Shown in pieces: positions 1 to 7,618 of a stretch of 8,980 bases of DNA. The DNA is taken from assembly GCA_023423855.1 (NCBI GenBank), contig JAFAEU010000250.1, positions 1 to 8,980 of the forward strand. Reading direction: 5' to 3'. The notes beneath the pieces are model-generated. The model was not told the origin of the DNA, did no database searches, and worked only from the letters and a program-made list of their open reading frames with translations. Source of the stretch: Pseudomonadota bacterium (GTDB lineage: Bacteria > Pseudomonadota > Gammaproteobacteria > Xanthomonadales > Xanthomonadaceae). Position 1 is the stretch's first letter. Every line of letters starts with the position of its first letter. The position numbers and the translations under genes were made by a program.

Positions 1-740
1 ACCGAATCGCTGAGGAACTTGCCGGCGGTGAACGCCCAGGTCTGGCGGAAACGCAGCAGTTGCAGCCATGACGCGCGCACCGGCGGATCGGGCGGATCGC
101 TCTCGATCAGGGCGAGTTCGGCCCGGGACACCTTCGGGTGTTCGGCAGGGCGCCGGTACACGGGCAGCCAGAACGCCAGCCACACCAGTCCCGCCAGGCC
201 GGTGACCACGAATGCGGTGCGCCAGCCCCAGGTCAGCGCCAGCCACGGCACCAGCAGCGGCGCGACGATCGCGCCGATGTTGGAACCGGCGTTGAAGATG
301 CCGGTGGCGAGCGCTCGCTCGCGTTTCGGAAACCACTCGGCCACGGTCTTGACCGCGGCGGGGAAGTTGCCCGACTCGCCGAGGCCGAGCACGAAGCGCG
401 CGAGGCTGAAACCGGCGACCGATTTCGCCAGCGCATGCGCGGCCGCCGCGAACGACCAGATCGTGAGATACACGCTGTAGCCCATGCGCGTTCCGACGCG
501 GTCGATGAACCAGCCGGCGAACAGGAAGCCGATCGCATAGGCGAGGGTGAACGATGCGCTGATGACGCCGTAGTCCTGCTCGCTCCAGCCGAACTCCGCG
601 ACCAGCGTCGGCGCGAGCACGCCGAGCACCGCCCGGTCGACGTAGTTGATCGTGGTGGCGAAGAACAGCAGCGCGCAGATGACCCAGCGGTAGCGGCTGA
701 ACATCGGCGGCGCGGGAGTGTGCGCGGATGCGCCGCTCAT
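1..740 (-). CDS. exuT: ExuT-like MFS hexuronate transporter, N-terminal half (partial)
   Basis: The minus strand from the ATG at 740-738 is open to the left edge and gives 246 residues, so the C-terminal half lies outside. It is a major facilitator of the anion:cation symporter (ACS) type. Visible marks are the first membrane helix with INYVDR at residues 31-36, the loop 2-3 signature DRVGTR at 80-85, the GLGESGNFPAAVKT segment at 119-132 and EWFPKRERALATGIFNAGSN at 135-154, all typical of ExuT and related hexuronate or sugar-acid carriers. The expected role is proton-driven import of glucuronate or galacturonate across the inner membrane. An AAGG-rich stretch (AAGGCGGAA) lies about 8 nt before the ATG. 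The gene diverges from the TonB-dependent receptor, and the palindrome at 829-842 sits about 90 nt upstream of its start, so LacI-type control with the sugar locus is likely. The exact substrate (hexuronate, galactonate or another sugar acid) cannot be fixed from half a protein. Confidence 0.85.
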   Translation of the reverse strand, partial: MSGASAHTPAPPMFSRYRWVICALLFFATTINYVDRAVLGVLAPTLVAEFGWSEQDYGVISASFTLAYAIGFLFAGWFIDRVGTRMGYSVYLTIWSFAAAAHALAKSVAGFSLARFVLGLGESGNFPAAVKTVAEWFPKRERALATGIFNAGSNIGAIVAPLLVPWLALTWGWRTAFVVTGLAGLVWLAFWLPVYRRPAEHPKVSRAELALIESDPPDPPVRASWLQLLRFRQTWAFTAGKFLSDS

Positions 741-828
741 GCGCGTTCCGCCTTGTCCGTTGCGAAGACATCGCACGTTGCAGTGCCGATGCATGCAGCC
801 GTCATATCGCTCTCCCCGGCGCGATTCG

Positions 829-842
829 TGATAGCGCTATCA
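829..842. promoter_or_regulatory. LacI-type operator, exuT side
   Basis: TGATAGCGCTATCA is a perfect 14-bp palindrome with a central CG step, the usual form of LacI/GalR-family operators. It shares the core TAGCGCTA with the palindrome at 994-1007. On the minus strand an extended -10-like string TGTGATACT (850-842) abuts it, so a bound repressor would block transcription of the divergent transporter. The site resembles the xylan-associated boxes described in Xanthomonas (as I recall, of the form TGGTAGCGCTAACA), which is a memory-based comparison and not a search. Confidence 0.75.
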
Positions 843-850
843 GTATCACA
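842..850 (-). promoter_or_regulatory. Candidate extended -10 for the exuT-like gene
   Basis: The minus strand reads TGTGATACT, an extended -10 form (TGn followed by GATACT, 4 of 6 matches to TATAAT), directly next to the operator and about 100 nt before the start codon. No convincing -35 hexamer accompanies it, so this is only a suggestion supported by its position beside the palindrome. Confidence 0.3.
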
Positions 851-988
851 CTCCGGGAGAGCGCCGCCAGCGTCGACATCGCGGCCCGGGGAAGTTTCGC
901 TCTCGACGGCGTTTTTCATGCTGCGACGCGGCATTCTTGCAGGGGCAAGGTTTCATCCGCGCCCATGTTGCATTGCGGCGTGCCGGCC

Positions 989-994
989 TATTTT
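989..994 (+). promoter_or_regulatory. Candidate -10 for the TonB-dependent receptor
   Basis: TATTTT (4 of 6 matches to TATAAT) sits immediately before, and shares one base with, the palindrome at 994-1007. TTGCAT at 968-973 could be a weak -35, but the spacing is only 15 nt. The arrangement would place the operator over the transcription start, which fits repression. The hexamers are weak. Confidence 0.3.
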
Positions 995-1007
995 GGTAGC
1001 GCTACCA
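994..1007. promoter_or_regulatory. LacI-type operator, receptor side
   Basis: TGGTAGCGCTACCA is a perfect 14-bp palindrome. It differs from the site at 829-842 only in one symmetric base pair (G/C instead of A/T at the third position of each arm), so both are probably bound by the same LacI-family regulator. It lies 125 nt before the GTG start of the receptor, at a spacing consistent with an operator at the promoter and a long leader. No regulator gene is present in the window. Confidence 0.78.
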
Positions 1008-1118
1008 TCCGGCGGCCACTCCTGAGCGGCCGTGTGCGCGTTCCGGAGCAACGAGGCACCACCAGCCAACCGGCCTGCAGCCCACACCGCGCAAGCACGC
1101 CGGATCCACCATGTAGCG

Positions 1119-1127
1119 GGAGGGGAG
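1119..1127 (+). promoter_or_regulatory. Ribosome binding site deciding the GTG start at 1132
   Basis: GGAGGGGAG ends 4 nt before GTG at 1132 and contains a GGAGG core 8 nt before it. This strong Shine-Dalgarno, together with the signal peptide that begins at once after it, supports the GTG start. A minimal start-stop (ATG TAG) lies just upstream at 1111-1116. Confidence 0.75.
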
Positions 1128-1131
1128 TTCC

Positions 1132-4047
1132 GTGAGAATCCGTATCGCAAGAACAGCCTTGTCACACGCCCTGGGCCTGGCCCTGGTCGGCATCGCGGGC
1201 GCAGCCCTCGCGCAGGATCCGCCTGCCGCGCAGGAAGCGGCGACGCCGCCGCCTTCGTCGCGGGACGCCGTCGACCTCGACCAGGTCGTCGTCACCGGCT
1301 ACCGCCAGAGCCTGCAGTACTCGACCGACGCCAAGCGCGAAGCCACCGGCTTCACCGACTCGATCTTCTCCGAGGACATCGGCAAGTTCCCCGACTCGAA
1401 CATCGCCGAGTCGCTGGCGCGCATCCCGGGCATCCAGATCGACCGCGACGTCAACGGCGAGGGCCTGAACGTCGGCATCCGCGGCCTGCCGCAGAGCTTC
1501 ACCAAGACCATCATCAACGGCGGCGAGGCGGCCACCGCGTCGATCGGCCTCAACCGCGGCAACCAGAACCGCGAAGTCGACCTGAACCTGTTCCCGACCG
1601 AGTTCTTCAACAAGCTCACGGTCTACAAGTCGCCGCAGGCCAGCCTGCCCGAAGGCGGCATCTCGGGCGTGGTCGACATGCGCAGCGTGCGCCCGTTCGA
1701 CATCCCGGGCCGCCACTTCAACTATTCCGGGCAGTTCGACTACAACACCATCGGCGAGAAGTTCAATCCGCGCGGCTCGGCGATGTACAGCTGGACCAAC
1801 GACGAAGGCACCTTGGGCGCCCTGGTCGGCGCGTCCGTGGTGCGCAGCCGGATCTCGGTGCGCGGCTGGGAGTCGGTGGGCTGGATGAACCCGGGCCTCA
1901 ACTATACCCAGTGCGGACTGGAAGCGCCGGAAGGCGTGGACCCGCTCAACAACCGCCCGGCCGCGTGCAACCCCGGCGGCGGCGGCAGCCTGCAGATGCC
2001 GAACACGGTGCCGGACAATGCCTCGACGGTCGGGGCAGGGATGACACCGGGGGACATCATCGATGCCGCCTGGCTCATGGAGCAGAATCCGGGCCTGAGC
2101 ATCGGCCAGATCACCGAAGCTCTGTTCCCGCGCCTGGCCCGTCCCGTCGACATGTCCGGCGACCGCGACCGCGAGGCCGTGGTCGGTTCGCTGGAGTGGC
2201 GCCCGAACGACAGGATGCACTTCTACGTTGACGCGCTGTACTCGCGTGCCAAGTACGAGAACGACCGCATCGACATGAACCTGGTCGGCCGCACCTTCGG
2301 CCCGTCCGGCTTCATCCCGACCAACATGGTGCTCGACGGCAACAACGTGGTGACCAGCGCGACGCTGGTCAACGCGCAGTTCTTCCTCGAGGCGCGCCCC
2401 TATCGCGACGAGGTGCAGTACTGGAACGTCAACCCCGGCGCGACCTTCTGGTTCGGCGAGAACGACGGCGTGAAGCTGGACGTGCAGGCGAACTGGAGCC
2501 GCAGCTGGTTCTTCCGCGAATCGCCGACGATCCTGCCGACTTCGCCGTTCACCACGGTCGAGTACACCAACAACGGCACGCCCAGCTTCACCTCTGGCGG
2601 GCTCGACCTCAACGACCCGAACGCGGGCTGGTCGTGGTCCGGCGGCCGCGTCAACCTCAACAACGAAAAGCGCGTGACCGAGGCCGGGCGCGTGCGCGCC
2701 GACCTGCAGTTCGGCGAGGACAACCAGAACATCAAGGTCGGCGTGTCGCACGACCGGTCCCGCCGCACCATCGTCGCCTTCGACAACAGCGCGGCCTGGC
2801 AGGCGAACGTCTTCGAGACCGTGCCCGCGTCCGCGCTGCCGAACTTCCTCAGGCCGGGCCCGCATGGCTTCATCACCGTCGATTTCGACGCGTTCATGAA
2901 TGCCACCAACTACGGCCAGTTCTTCGACAGCGCGCCGGAAGTCGGTACCTCGCAGTCGGTGGGTGCCGCGTCGGGCGGCTTCGACGAGAAGAGCATCGCG
3001 GCCTACGTCGAGTTCAACGGCGAGACCGAGATCTGGAACCGCAACCTGCGCGTCAACGGCGGCGTGCGCTACGTCGACACCGACCAGGACATCACCGGCC
3101 CGGTGACGCTGGGCGCCGAGCGCACCTGGCAGACGCTGAGCGCCAGCTACGACGAGTGGCTGCCCTCGTTCAATGCCGCCTGGGACGTGGCCGACAACTG
3201 GGTGCTGCGCCTGGCGAGTTCGCGCACGCTGACCCGTCCGAACCCGCGTTCGATGCTGCCGGCGACGACCTTCTCCGACCCCTCGGCCGAAATCGCCGAC
3301 CAGGGCAACCCTAACCTGTCGCCGTACCTGTCGACCAACTTCGACCTCGGCCTGGAGTGGTACACCGGCGACGAAGGCATGGTGGCGCTGACGCTGTTCA
3401 ACAAGCGCGTGTCCGGCTACACCTACCAGGGCATCAACGTGATGCCGTTCCGCAACCTCGGCATCCCGCTCGATGCGCTGAGCGAGAACCAACTGGCGGC
3501 GCTCAACGCCAACGGCGGCCTCGACGCCCCGATCAACGTGCGCCAGCAGGTCAACGCCAATGCCACGCTTGACATCCAAGGCTGGGAGCTGATCTGGGTG
3601 CAGCCGCTCGATTTCGTGTTCGAAGGCCTCGGCATCATGGCCAACTACACCGACATCGACCTCGAGCCGACGGGCCAGGAAGCCAACCAGCTGGCCGGCA
3701 ACCTGTTCGGCATTTCGCCGGTGATGTGGAACGCCACCGCCTACTGGGAGAACGACGTCGCCTCGGTGCGCCTGTCCTACAACTGGGTGGAAGGTTCGGC
3801 CCAGCGCGCGCTGGGCAACAACGAGGGCGGCATCAACTACGGCCAGTACTTCGGCGAGGACCGCGGCCAGTTCGACCTCTCGGCCAGCTACACGCTGGCG
3901 TCGCTGCCGTCGAAGCCGCAGCTCACCTTCAACGTCATCAACATCACCAACGAGCAGAGCCGCAACTACATCACCTATCCGAACGTGCCCGGCGACATCT
4001 ACGAGCCGGGCCGCACGTTCCTGGTGGGCATCCGCGGGACGTTCTGA
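1132..4047 (+). CDS. TonB-dependent receptor, TonB-Xanth-Caul type, oligosaccharide uptake
   Basis: This 971-residue outer-membrane protein should import oligosaccharides into the periplasm with energy from TonB-ExbB-ExbD. Residues 1-27 form a signal peptide (positive start, hydrophobic core, ALA then Q28). A TonB box-like LDQVVVTG follows at 49-56. The plug begins near 65 with the DIGKFPDSNIAESLARIPGI segment (82-101), characteristic of the Xanthomonas/Caulobacter receptor family (TIGR01782), and continues through GLNVGIRGLP (111-120) to about 190. The rest is the 22-strand barrel, ending in a canonical terminal phenylalanine (FLVGIRGTF). The length is normal for the family. The start is GTG, backed by a strong Shine-Dalgarno. 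An operator lies 125 nt upstream and a terminator just downstream, so it is probably a single-gene transcript induced by its substrate. The neighbouring GH43 and hexuronate carrier suggest a xylan-derived substrate, but the receptor sequence alone does not prove the sugar. Confidence 0.93.
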   Translation: MRIRIARTALSHALGLALVGIAGAALAQDPPAAQEAATPPPSSRDAVDLDQVVVTGYRQSLQYSTDAKREATGFTDSIFSEDIGKFPDSNIAESLARIPGIQIDRDVNGEGLNVGIRGLPQSFTKTIINGGEAATASIGLNRGNQNREVDLNLFPTEFFNKLTVYKSPQASLPEGGISGVVDMRSVRPFDIPGRHFNYSGQFDYNTIGEKFNPRGSAMYSWTNDEGTLGALVGASVVRSRISVRGWESVGWMNPGLNYTQCGLEAPEGVDPLNNRPAACNPGGGGSLQMPNTVPDNASTVGAGMTPGDIIDAAWLMEQNPGLSIGQITEALFPRLARPVDMSGDRDREAVVGSLEWRPNDRMHFYVDALYSRAKYENDRIDMNLVGRTFGPSGFIPTNMVLDGNNVVTSATLVNAQFFLEARPYRDEVQYWNVNPGATFWFGENDGVKLDVQANWSRSWFFRESPTILPTSPFTTVEYTNNGTPSFTSGGLDLNDPNAGWSWSGGRVNLNNEKRVTEAGRVRADLQFGEDNQNIKVGVSHDRSRRTIVAFDNSAAWQANVFETVPASALPNFLRPGPHGFITVDFDAFMNATNYGQFFDSAPEVGTSQSVGAASGGFDEKSIAAYVEFNGETEIWNRNLRVNGGVRYVDTDQDITGPVTLGAERTWQTLSASYDEWLPSFNAAWDVADNWVLRLASSRTLTRPNPRSMLPATTFSDPSAEIADQGNPNLSPYLSTNFDLGLEWYTGDEGMVALTLFNKRVSGYTYQGINVMPFRNLGIPLDALSENQLAALNANGGLDAPINVRQQVNANATLDIQGWELIWVQPLDFVFEGLGIMANYTDIDLEPTGQEANQLAGNLFGISPVMWNATAYWENDVASVRLSYNWVEGSAQRALGNNEGGINYGQYFGEDRGQFDLSASYTLASLPSKPQLTFNVINITNEQSRNYITYPNVPGDIYEPGRTFLVGIRGTF

Positions 4048-4076
4048 TCCGCTTGTTCCGGAATGCTTTACTCCCC

Positions 4077-4121
4077 ACGGCCCGTCCCGGCGTTTCCATG
4101 CCGGGCGGGTCGTGTCTTTTT
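4077..4121 (+). terminator. Intrinsic terminator after the receptor gene
   Basis: A GC-rich hairpin has its 5' arm at 4077-4091 and its 3' arm at 4100-4113. It has 14 pairs with one G-T wobble, one bulged T and an 8-nt loop. It is followed by GTCTTTTT ending at 4121. It lies 30 nt beyond the receptor stop codon and should separate that transcript from the transporter operon. Confidence 0.8.
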
Positions 4122-4139
4122 CCGGGAACCCGGATCGGG

Positions 4140-4174
4140 GCGGCTGCGGCTATCGGCCGAAACCGCTCCTACAG
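4140..4174 (-). repeat. REP-like palindromic element (GTAG type)
   Basis: On the minus strand the element starts CTGTAGGAGCGGTTTCGGCC and folds back on GCCGCAGCCGC, giving an imperfect hairpin (arms 4140-4150 and 4156-4166, loop TATCG). The GTAG head followed by GGAGCGG and a fold-back stem matches the repetitive extragenic palindromes of Stenotrophomonas, Xanthomonas and relatives, which are associated with RAYT transposases. Only one copy is in the window, so repetitiveness is inferred from family knowledge. Confidence 0.6.
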
Positions 4175-4253
4175 AATGCCGGCCGGACAGATAGAGTAGC
4201 CGGGCGCAAGCCACCCTTCCTGCCAGCGGGCAAGCACGGACAACCCAACATCC

Positions 4254-5732
4254 ATGAATACGAGCGCGGACAAGCTTTCGGTCACCGAGAAGGTCGGCTA
4301 CAGCCTGGGCGACCTGGCCGCCAACCTGGTCTTCCAGACGCTGATGACATTCCTGGCGTTCTTCTACACGGACGTCTACCGCATCCCCGCCGGGACCGCG
4401 GCGACGATCATCTTCGTCGTCGGCTTGCTGGGCGCGTTCGTGTTCACGCCGCTGGTGGCGGTGCTCGCTGACCGGACCAACAGCCGCTGGGGCAAGTTCC
4501 GGCCGTGGATCCTGTGGACGGCGGTGCCCTTCGGCGTGCTCGCGCTGCTGGCCTTCAGCACGCCCGACCTCGGCCCGCAGGGCAAGGTGTTCTACGCGGC
4601 GGCCACCTACACCCTGCTGGTGCTGGTCTACGCCGCCAACAACCTGCCGTACGCGGCGCTGAGCGGCGTGCTGACGGGCAACATGGCCGAACGCAACAGC
4701 CTGTCGGCCTATCGCTTCGTGGCGGTGATGGTCGCGCAACTGGTGGTGCAGTCGCTGCTGCTGCCGCTGGTGCTGATCCTCGGCGACGGCGACCGGGTGC
4801 AGGGCTTCCACAACACCATCCTGCTGTTCGCCGTCGTCGGCACCGTGTTCTTCCTGATCACCTTCTTCACCACGCGCGAGCGCGTGGTGCCGACGGTCGA
4901 GCAGAAGTCGACCCTGGCGCAGGACCTCGCCGACCTCGGCCGCAACCGGCCCTGGCTGGTGATGCTGGTGCTGACCATCCTCGTGTTCACCACGCTGGCG
5001 CTGAAGGGCGGCACCTACGTCTACTACTTCCAGTACTACCTAGACGAACAGGCGCTGGCCGCGTTCCTCGAGGGCATCGGCTTCAACGGCTTCATCGCCG
5101 GCCTGAACGCGGCGCTGACCGGGATCGGCCTGACCGGCTTCCAGTGGCCCGAGGACTCCACCACCTCGGCCTTCAGCCTGTTCAACGCCGGCGGCATCAT
5201 CTTCATGGTCGTGGGCATCGGCTTCTCCAAGCGCCTGGCCGACCGCTTCGGCAAGCGCGACGTCTACGGCCTGTTCCTGTTCGTCTCGACGCTGTTCATG
5301 CTGGCGTTCTACTTCTTCCCGCCGGACCGGATCGGTCTGGTGTTCGTCTCGCAGATCCTGCACGGCTTCTTCTACGGCATCACCATCCCGGTGCTGTGGG
5401 CGATGGTGGCCGACGTGGCCGACTACTCCGAGTGGAAGAACAACCGCCGCGCCACCGCGATCATCTTCTCGGCGATCCTGTGCGGGTTGAAGCTGGGGCT
5501 GGCGATCGGCGGCGCGCTGGTGGCCGGCATCCTCGCGCGTTACGGCTACGACGCCTCGCTGCCCGCGCAGTCACCGGACACCATCGACGGTATCCGCTTT
5601 TCGGTGAGCGTGTACTGCTCGCTGCCGTTCCTGCTCGGCGTGGGGTTGCTGTTCTTCTACAGGATCGACAAGTCGATGGAGTCGCGGATCGAGCGCGAAC
5701 TCTCCGAGCGCCGCGCCGCACAGCACGCCTGA
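4254..5732 (+). CDS. GPH-family sugar:cation symporter (MelB/XynP-like MFS)
   Basis: This 492-residue inner-membrane protein with about 12 helices belongs to the glycoside-pentoside-hexuronide:cation symporters, which carry sugars or short oligosaccharides with H+ or Na+. Family marks are YSLGDLAANLVF (16-27), which contains the conserved helix I Asp, FYTDVYRIPAG (37-47), the loop 2-3 signature DRTNSRWGKFRPW (73-85), NNLPYAALSGVLT (129-141) and VADYSEWKNNRRAT (388-401). A hydrophilic-to-amphipathic stretch of about 40 residues (264-305) between helices 7 and 8 is longer than I expect for MelB or XylP and accounts for the extra length. The start ATG has no strong Shine-Dalgarno. The GH43 gene follows after 27 nt, so the transporter and glycosidase are probably one operon: import of xylo- or arabino-oligosaccharides followed by cytoplasmic cleavage. 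The precise sugar is inferred. Confidence 0.9.
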   Translation: MNTSADKLSVTEKVGYSLGDLAANLVFQTLMTFLAFFYTDVYRIPAGTAATIIFVVGLLGAFVFTPLVAVLADRTNSRWGKFRPWILWTAVPFGVLALLAFSTPDLGPQGKVFYAAATYTLLVLVYAANNLPYAALSGVLTGNMAERNSLSAYRFVAVMVAQLVVQSLLLPLVLILGDGDRVQGFHNTILLFAVVGTVFFLITFFTTRERVVPTVEQKSTLAQDLADLGRNRPWLVMLVLTILVFTTLALKGGTYVYYFQYYLDEQALAAFLEGIGFNGFIAGLNAALTGIGLTGFQWPEDSTTSAFSLFNAGGIIFMVVGIGFSKRLADRFGKRDVYGLFLFVSTLFMLAFYFFPPDRIGLVFVSQILHGFFYGITIPVLWAMVADVADYSEWKNNRRATAIIFSAILCGLKLGLAIGGALVAGILARYGYDASLPAQSPDTIDGIRFSVSVYCSLPFLLGVGLLFFYRIDKSMESRIERELSERRAAQHA

Positions 5733-5759
5733 CCCGGGGGACCGTACGGAATCACTGAC

Positions 5760-6779
5760 ATGGCAGACCAGGAATACACCGAGGCCGAACTCGAGGCGCT
5801 GGCCGGCAAGGCCATCTCCAAGCCGCTGGTGACGCACATCTACACCGCGGACCCTTCCGCGCACGTCTTCGAGGGCAGGCTGTACGTCTATCCCTCGCAC
5901 GACATCGACGCCGGCATCCCGTTCAACGACGACGGCGCCCACTTCGGCATGGAGGACTACCACGTCCTGCGCATGGACTCGCCGGAAGGCGAGGCGGTGG
6001 ACTGCGGCGTGGCGCTGCACGTGGACGACGTGCCGTGGGCCGAGCGCCAGATGTGGGCGCCGGACGCGGCAGTGAAGGACGGCCGCTACTACCTGTATTT
6101 CCCGGCCAAGTGCGCCGACGGCCTGTTCCGCATCGGCGTGGCCGTGGGCGAGCGGCCGGAAGGGCCGTTCGCCGCCGAGCCGGAGCCGATCGCCGGCAGC
6201 TATTCGATCGATCCGGCGGTGTTCGCCGACGACGACGGCGAGCACTACATGTACTTCGGCGGCATCTGGGGCGGGCAGCTGCAGCAGTACCGCGACAATA
6301 CCCACGCCGCGGACAACGAGGAGCCTGCCGACGGCGAACCCGCGCTCGGGCCGCGTATCGCGCGCCTGACGGCGGACATGAAGCAGTTCGCCGAGGCCCC
6401 GCGCGAGGTGGTGATCGTCGACGAGGCCGGCCGGCCGCTGCTGGCCGGCGACCACGACCGCCGCTATTTCGAAGGGCCGTGGATGCACAGGCACCAGGGC
6501 AGGTACTACCTGTCGTACTCCACCGGCGACACCCACCTGCTGTGCTACGCCACGGCCGACAACCCCTATGGCCCGTTCGTGTACGGCGGCGTGATCCTGA
6601 CGCCGGTGATCGGCTGGACCACGCACCATTCGATCGTCGAGTTCGGGGGACGCTGGTGGCTGTACTACCACGACTCGATCCTGTCGGGCGGCGTCACCCA
6701 CCTGCGCTCGGCCAAGGTGGCCGAACTGCACTACGAGGCCGACGGCCGCATCCGGACCCTGCATCCCTATGGCGAATGA
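5760..6779 (+). CDS. GH43 glycosidase (beta-xylosidase / alpha-L-arabinofuranosidase), cytoplasmic
   Basis: This 339-residue protein is a single five-bladed beta-propeller of glycoside hydrolase family 43, an inverting enzyme that trims xylose or arabinose from oligosaccharides. The catalytic triad can be placed: the base D31 in YTADPSAH (29-35), the pKa-tuning D151 in SIDPAVF (149-155) and the acid E238 in RRYFEGPWM (234-242). WAPDAA at 99-104 and the His pair in TTHHSIVEFGGRWW (287-300) are further family marks; a His in this region commonly coordinates the central metal ion. No signal peptide is present, so it acts in the cytoplasm on sugars brought in by the upstream symporter. It lacks any C-terminal sandwich domain or binding module, which makes it a short GH43. 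The stop overlaps the start of the epimerase gene by 11 bp, suggesting translational coupling. The choice between xylosidase and arabinofuranosidase activity cannot be made from sequence alone. Confidence 0.9.
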   Translation: MADQEYTEAELEALAGKAISKPLVTHIYTADPSAHVFEGRLYVYPSHDIDAGIPFNDDGAHFGMEDYHVLRMDSPEGEAVDCGVALHVDDVPWAERQMWAPDAAVKDGRYYLYFPAKCADGLFRIGVAVGERPEGPFAAEPEPIAGSYSIDPAVFADDDGEHYMYFGGIWGGQLQQYRDNTHAADNEEPADGEPALGPRIARLTADMKQFAEAPREVVIVDEAGRPLLAGDHDRRYFEGPWMHRHQGRYYLSYSTGDTHLLCYATADNPYGPFVYGGVILTPVIGWTTHHSIVEFGGRWWLYYHDSILSGGVTHLRSAKVAELHYEADGRIRTLHPYGE

Positions 6780-7617
6780 CACGGGCGCGACGGCGGACGC
6801 CATCGGTCCCGCCTCGCCGATGGCGCCGGGCGCGCTGCTGACGATCGCCGACGGCGAGCTGTCGGTGGACATCGCGCCGGAGGCGGGCGGCCGCATCGCC
6901 CAGATCCGCTGTGACGGCATCGAACAGTTGCTCGGCCACGGAGAGCACGGCGCGGCCGCCGCCATCGCCTGGGGCTCTTACCCGATGGTGCCGTGGGTGG
7001 GTCGCATCCGTCGCGGCAGCTTCGGGTTCGAAGGCCGCGGTTACACGCTGCCGGCCGATTTCGAAGGACACGCGATCCACGGCGTCGGCTACCTGTTGCC
7101 GTGGCAGGTGACGGAGCAGTCGGCACGCTACGTCGTGCTGGAACTGGCATTGCCCAACGACGCGCGCTGGCCGTTCGGCGGCGTCGCCGGACAGCGCATC
7201 GAAATCGATGGCCGGCGACTGACGATGACGCTGTCGACCACCGCGGTCGAACACGCGATGCCGGTGGCGATGGGCTGGCATCCTTGGTTCCGCAAGCCCG
7301 ATCGGCTGGAGTTCGCACCCGATGCGATGTACTCGCGCGACGCCGACGACGGCATCACCGCGCTGCCGCTGCAGGCCGTGCGCCCGGGCCCCTGGGACGA
7401 TTGCTTCGTCAATCACCGCGAGGTGGTGCTGCATCGCGACGGCCAGCGGCTCCGGCTGTCCTCCGCATGCAGCGACTGGGTGGTCTACGACGTCCCCGGC
7501 TTCGCCACCTGCGTCGAGCCCCAGACCGCGCCGCCCGACGCCTTCAACCTGGGGCTGGGGCTGACGCTGCAGCCCGGCGAAACGGCATCGGCGCGCTACT
7601 TGCTGGCCTGGGACTGA
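6769..7617 (+). CDS. Aldose 1-epimerase (mutarotase), GalM-like
   Basis: This 282-residue protein of the aldose 1-epimerase family (COG2017) interconverts alpha and beta anomers of free sugars. The active-site residues can be placed by family pattern: R79 in WVGRI, H104 in AIHGVGY, the catalytic acid H171 in GWHPWF (169-174), D210-D211 in WDDCF and the catalytic base E250 in CVEPQT (248-253). The protein is somewhat shorter than E. coli GalM (about 346 residues). The first ~20 residues are Ala/Pro/Gly rich and poorly conserved-looking, so a later start at M18 is possible. However, the 11-bp overlap with the GH43 gene favours coupled translation from 6769. In this operon it would speed conversion of the anomer released by an inverting GH43 into the form used by the isomerase or kinase pathway. 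Its stop faces the convergent chimeric ORF only 28 nt away. Confidence 0.9.
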   Translation: MANDTGATADAIGPASPMAPGALLTIADGELSVDIAPEAGGRIAQIRCDGIEQLLGHGEHGAAAAIAWGSYPMVPWVGRIRRGSFGFEGRGYTLPADFEGHAIHGVGYLLPWQVTEQSARYVVLELALPNDARWPFGGVAGQRIEIDGRRLTMTLSTTAVEHAMPVAMGWHPWFRKPDRLEFAPDAMYSRDADDGITALPLQAVRPGPWDDCFVNHREVVLHRDGQRLRLSSACSDWVVYDVPGFATCVEPQTAPPDAFNLGLGLTLQPGETASARYLLAWD

Positions 7618-7618
7618 C

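Noticed and set aside
737..934. 65-codon minus-strand frame whose stop overlaps the exuT-like start as ATGA
   Set aside because: The overlap looks like coupling, but the frame spans the palindrome and the candidate -10, has no convincing ribosome site and no recognisable product.
138..1025. 295-codon plus-strand frame across the transporter and the control region
   Set aside because: It is antisense to a clear MFS protein, Arg/His/Ala rich, and runs through both operators; no family resemblance.
1162..3579. 805-codon open frame antisense to the receptor gene
   Set aside because: The receptor reading is certain (signal peptide, plug, terminal Phe). The antisense product is rich in Arg, Val, Ala and His with no recognisable domain, as expected from high third-position GC.
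5571..6965. 464-codon minus-strand frame opposite the GH43 gene
   Set aside because: It is a shadow of GH43, whose catalytic residues are all visible; the antisense product is low-complexity.
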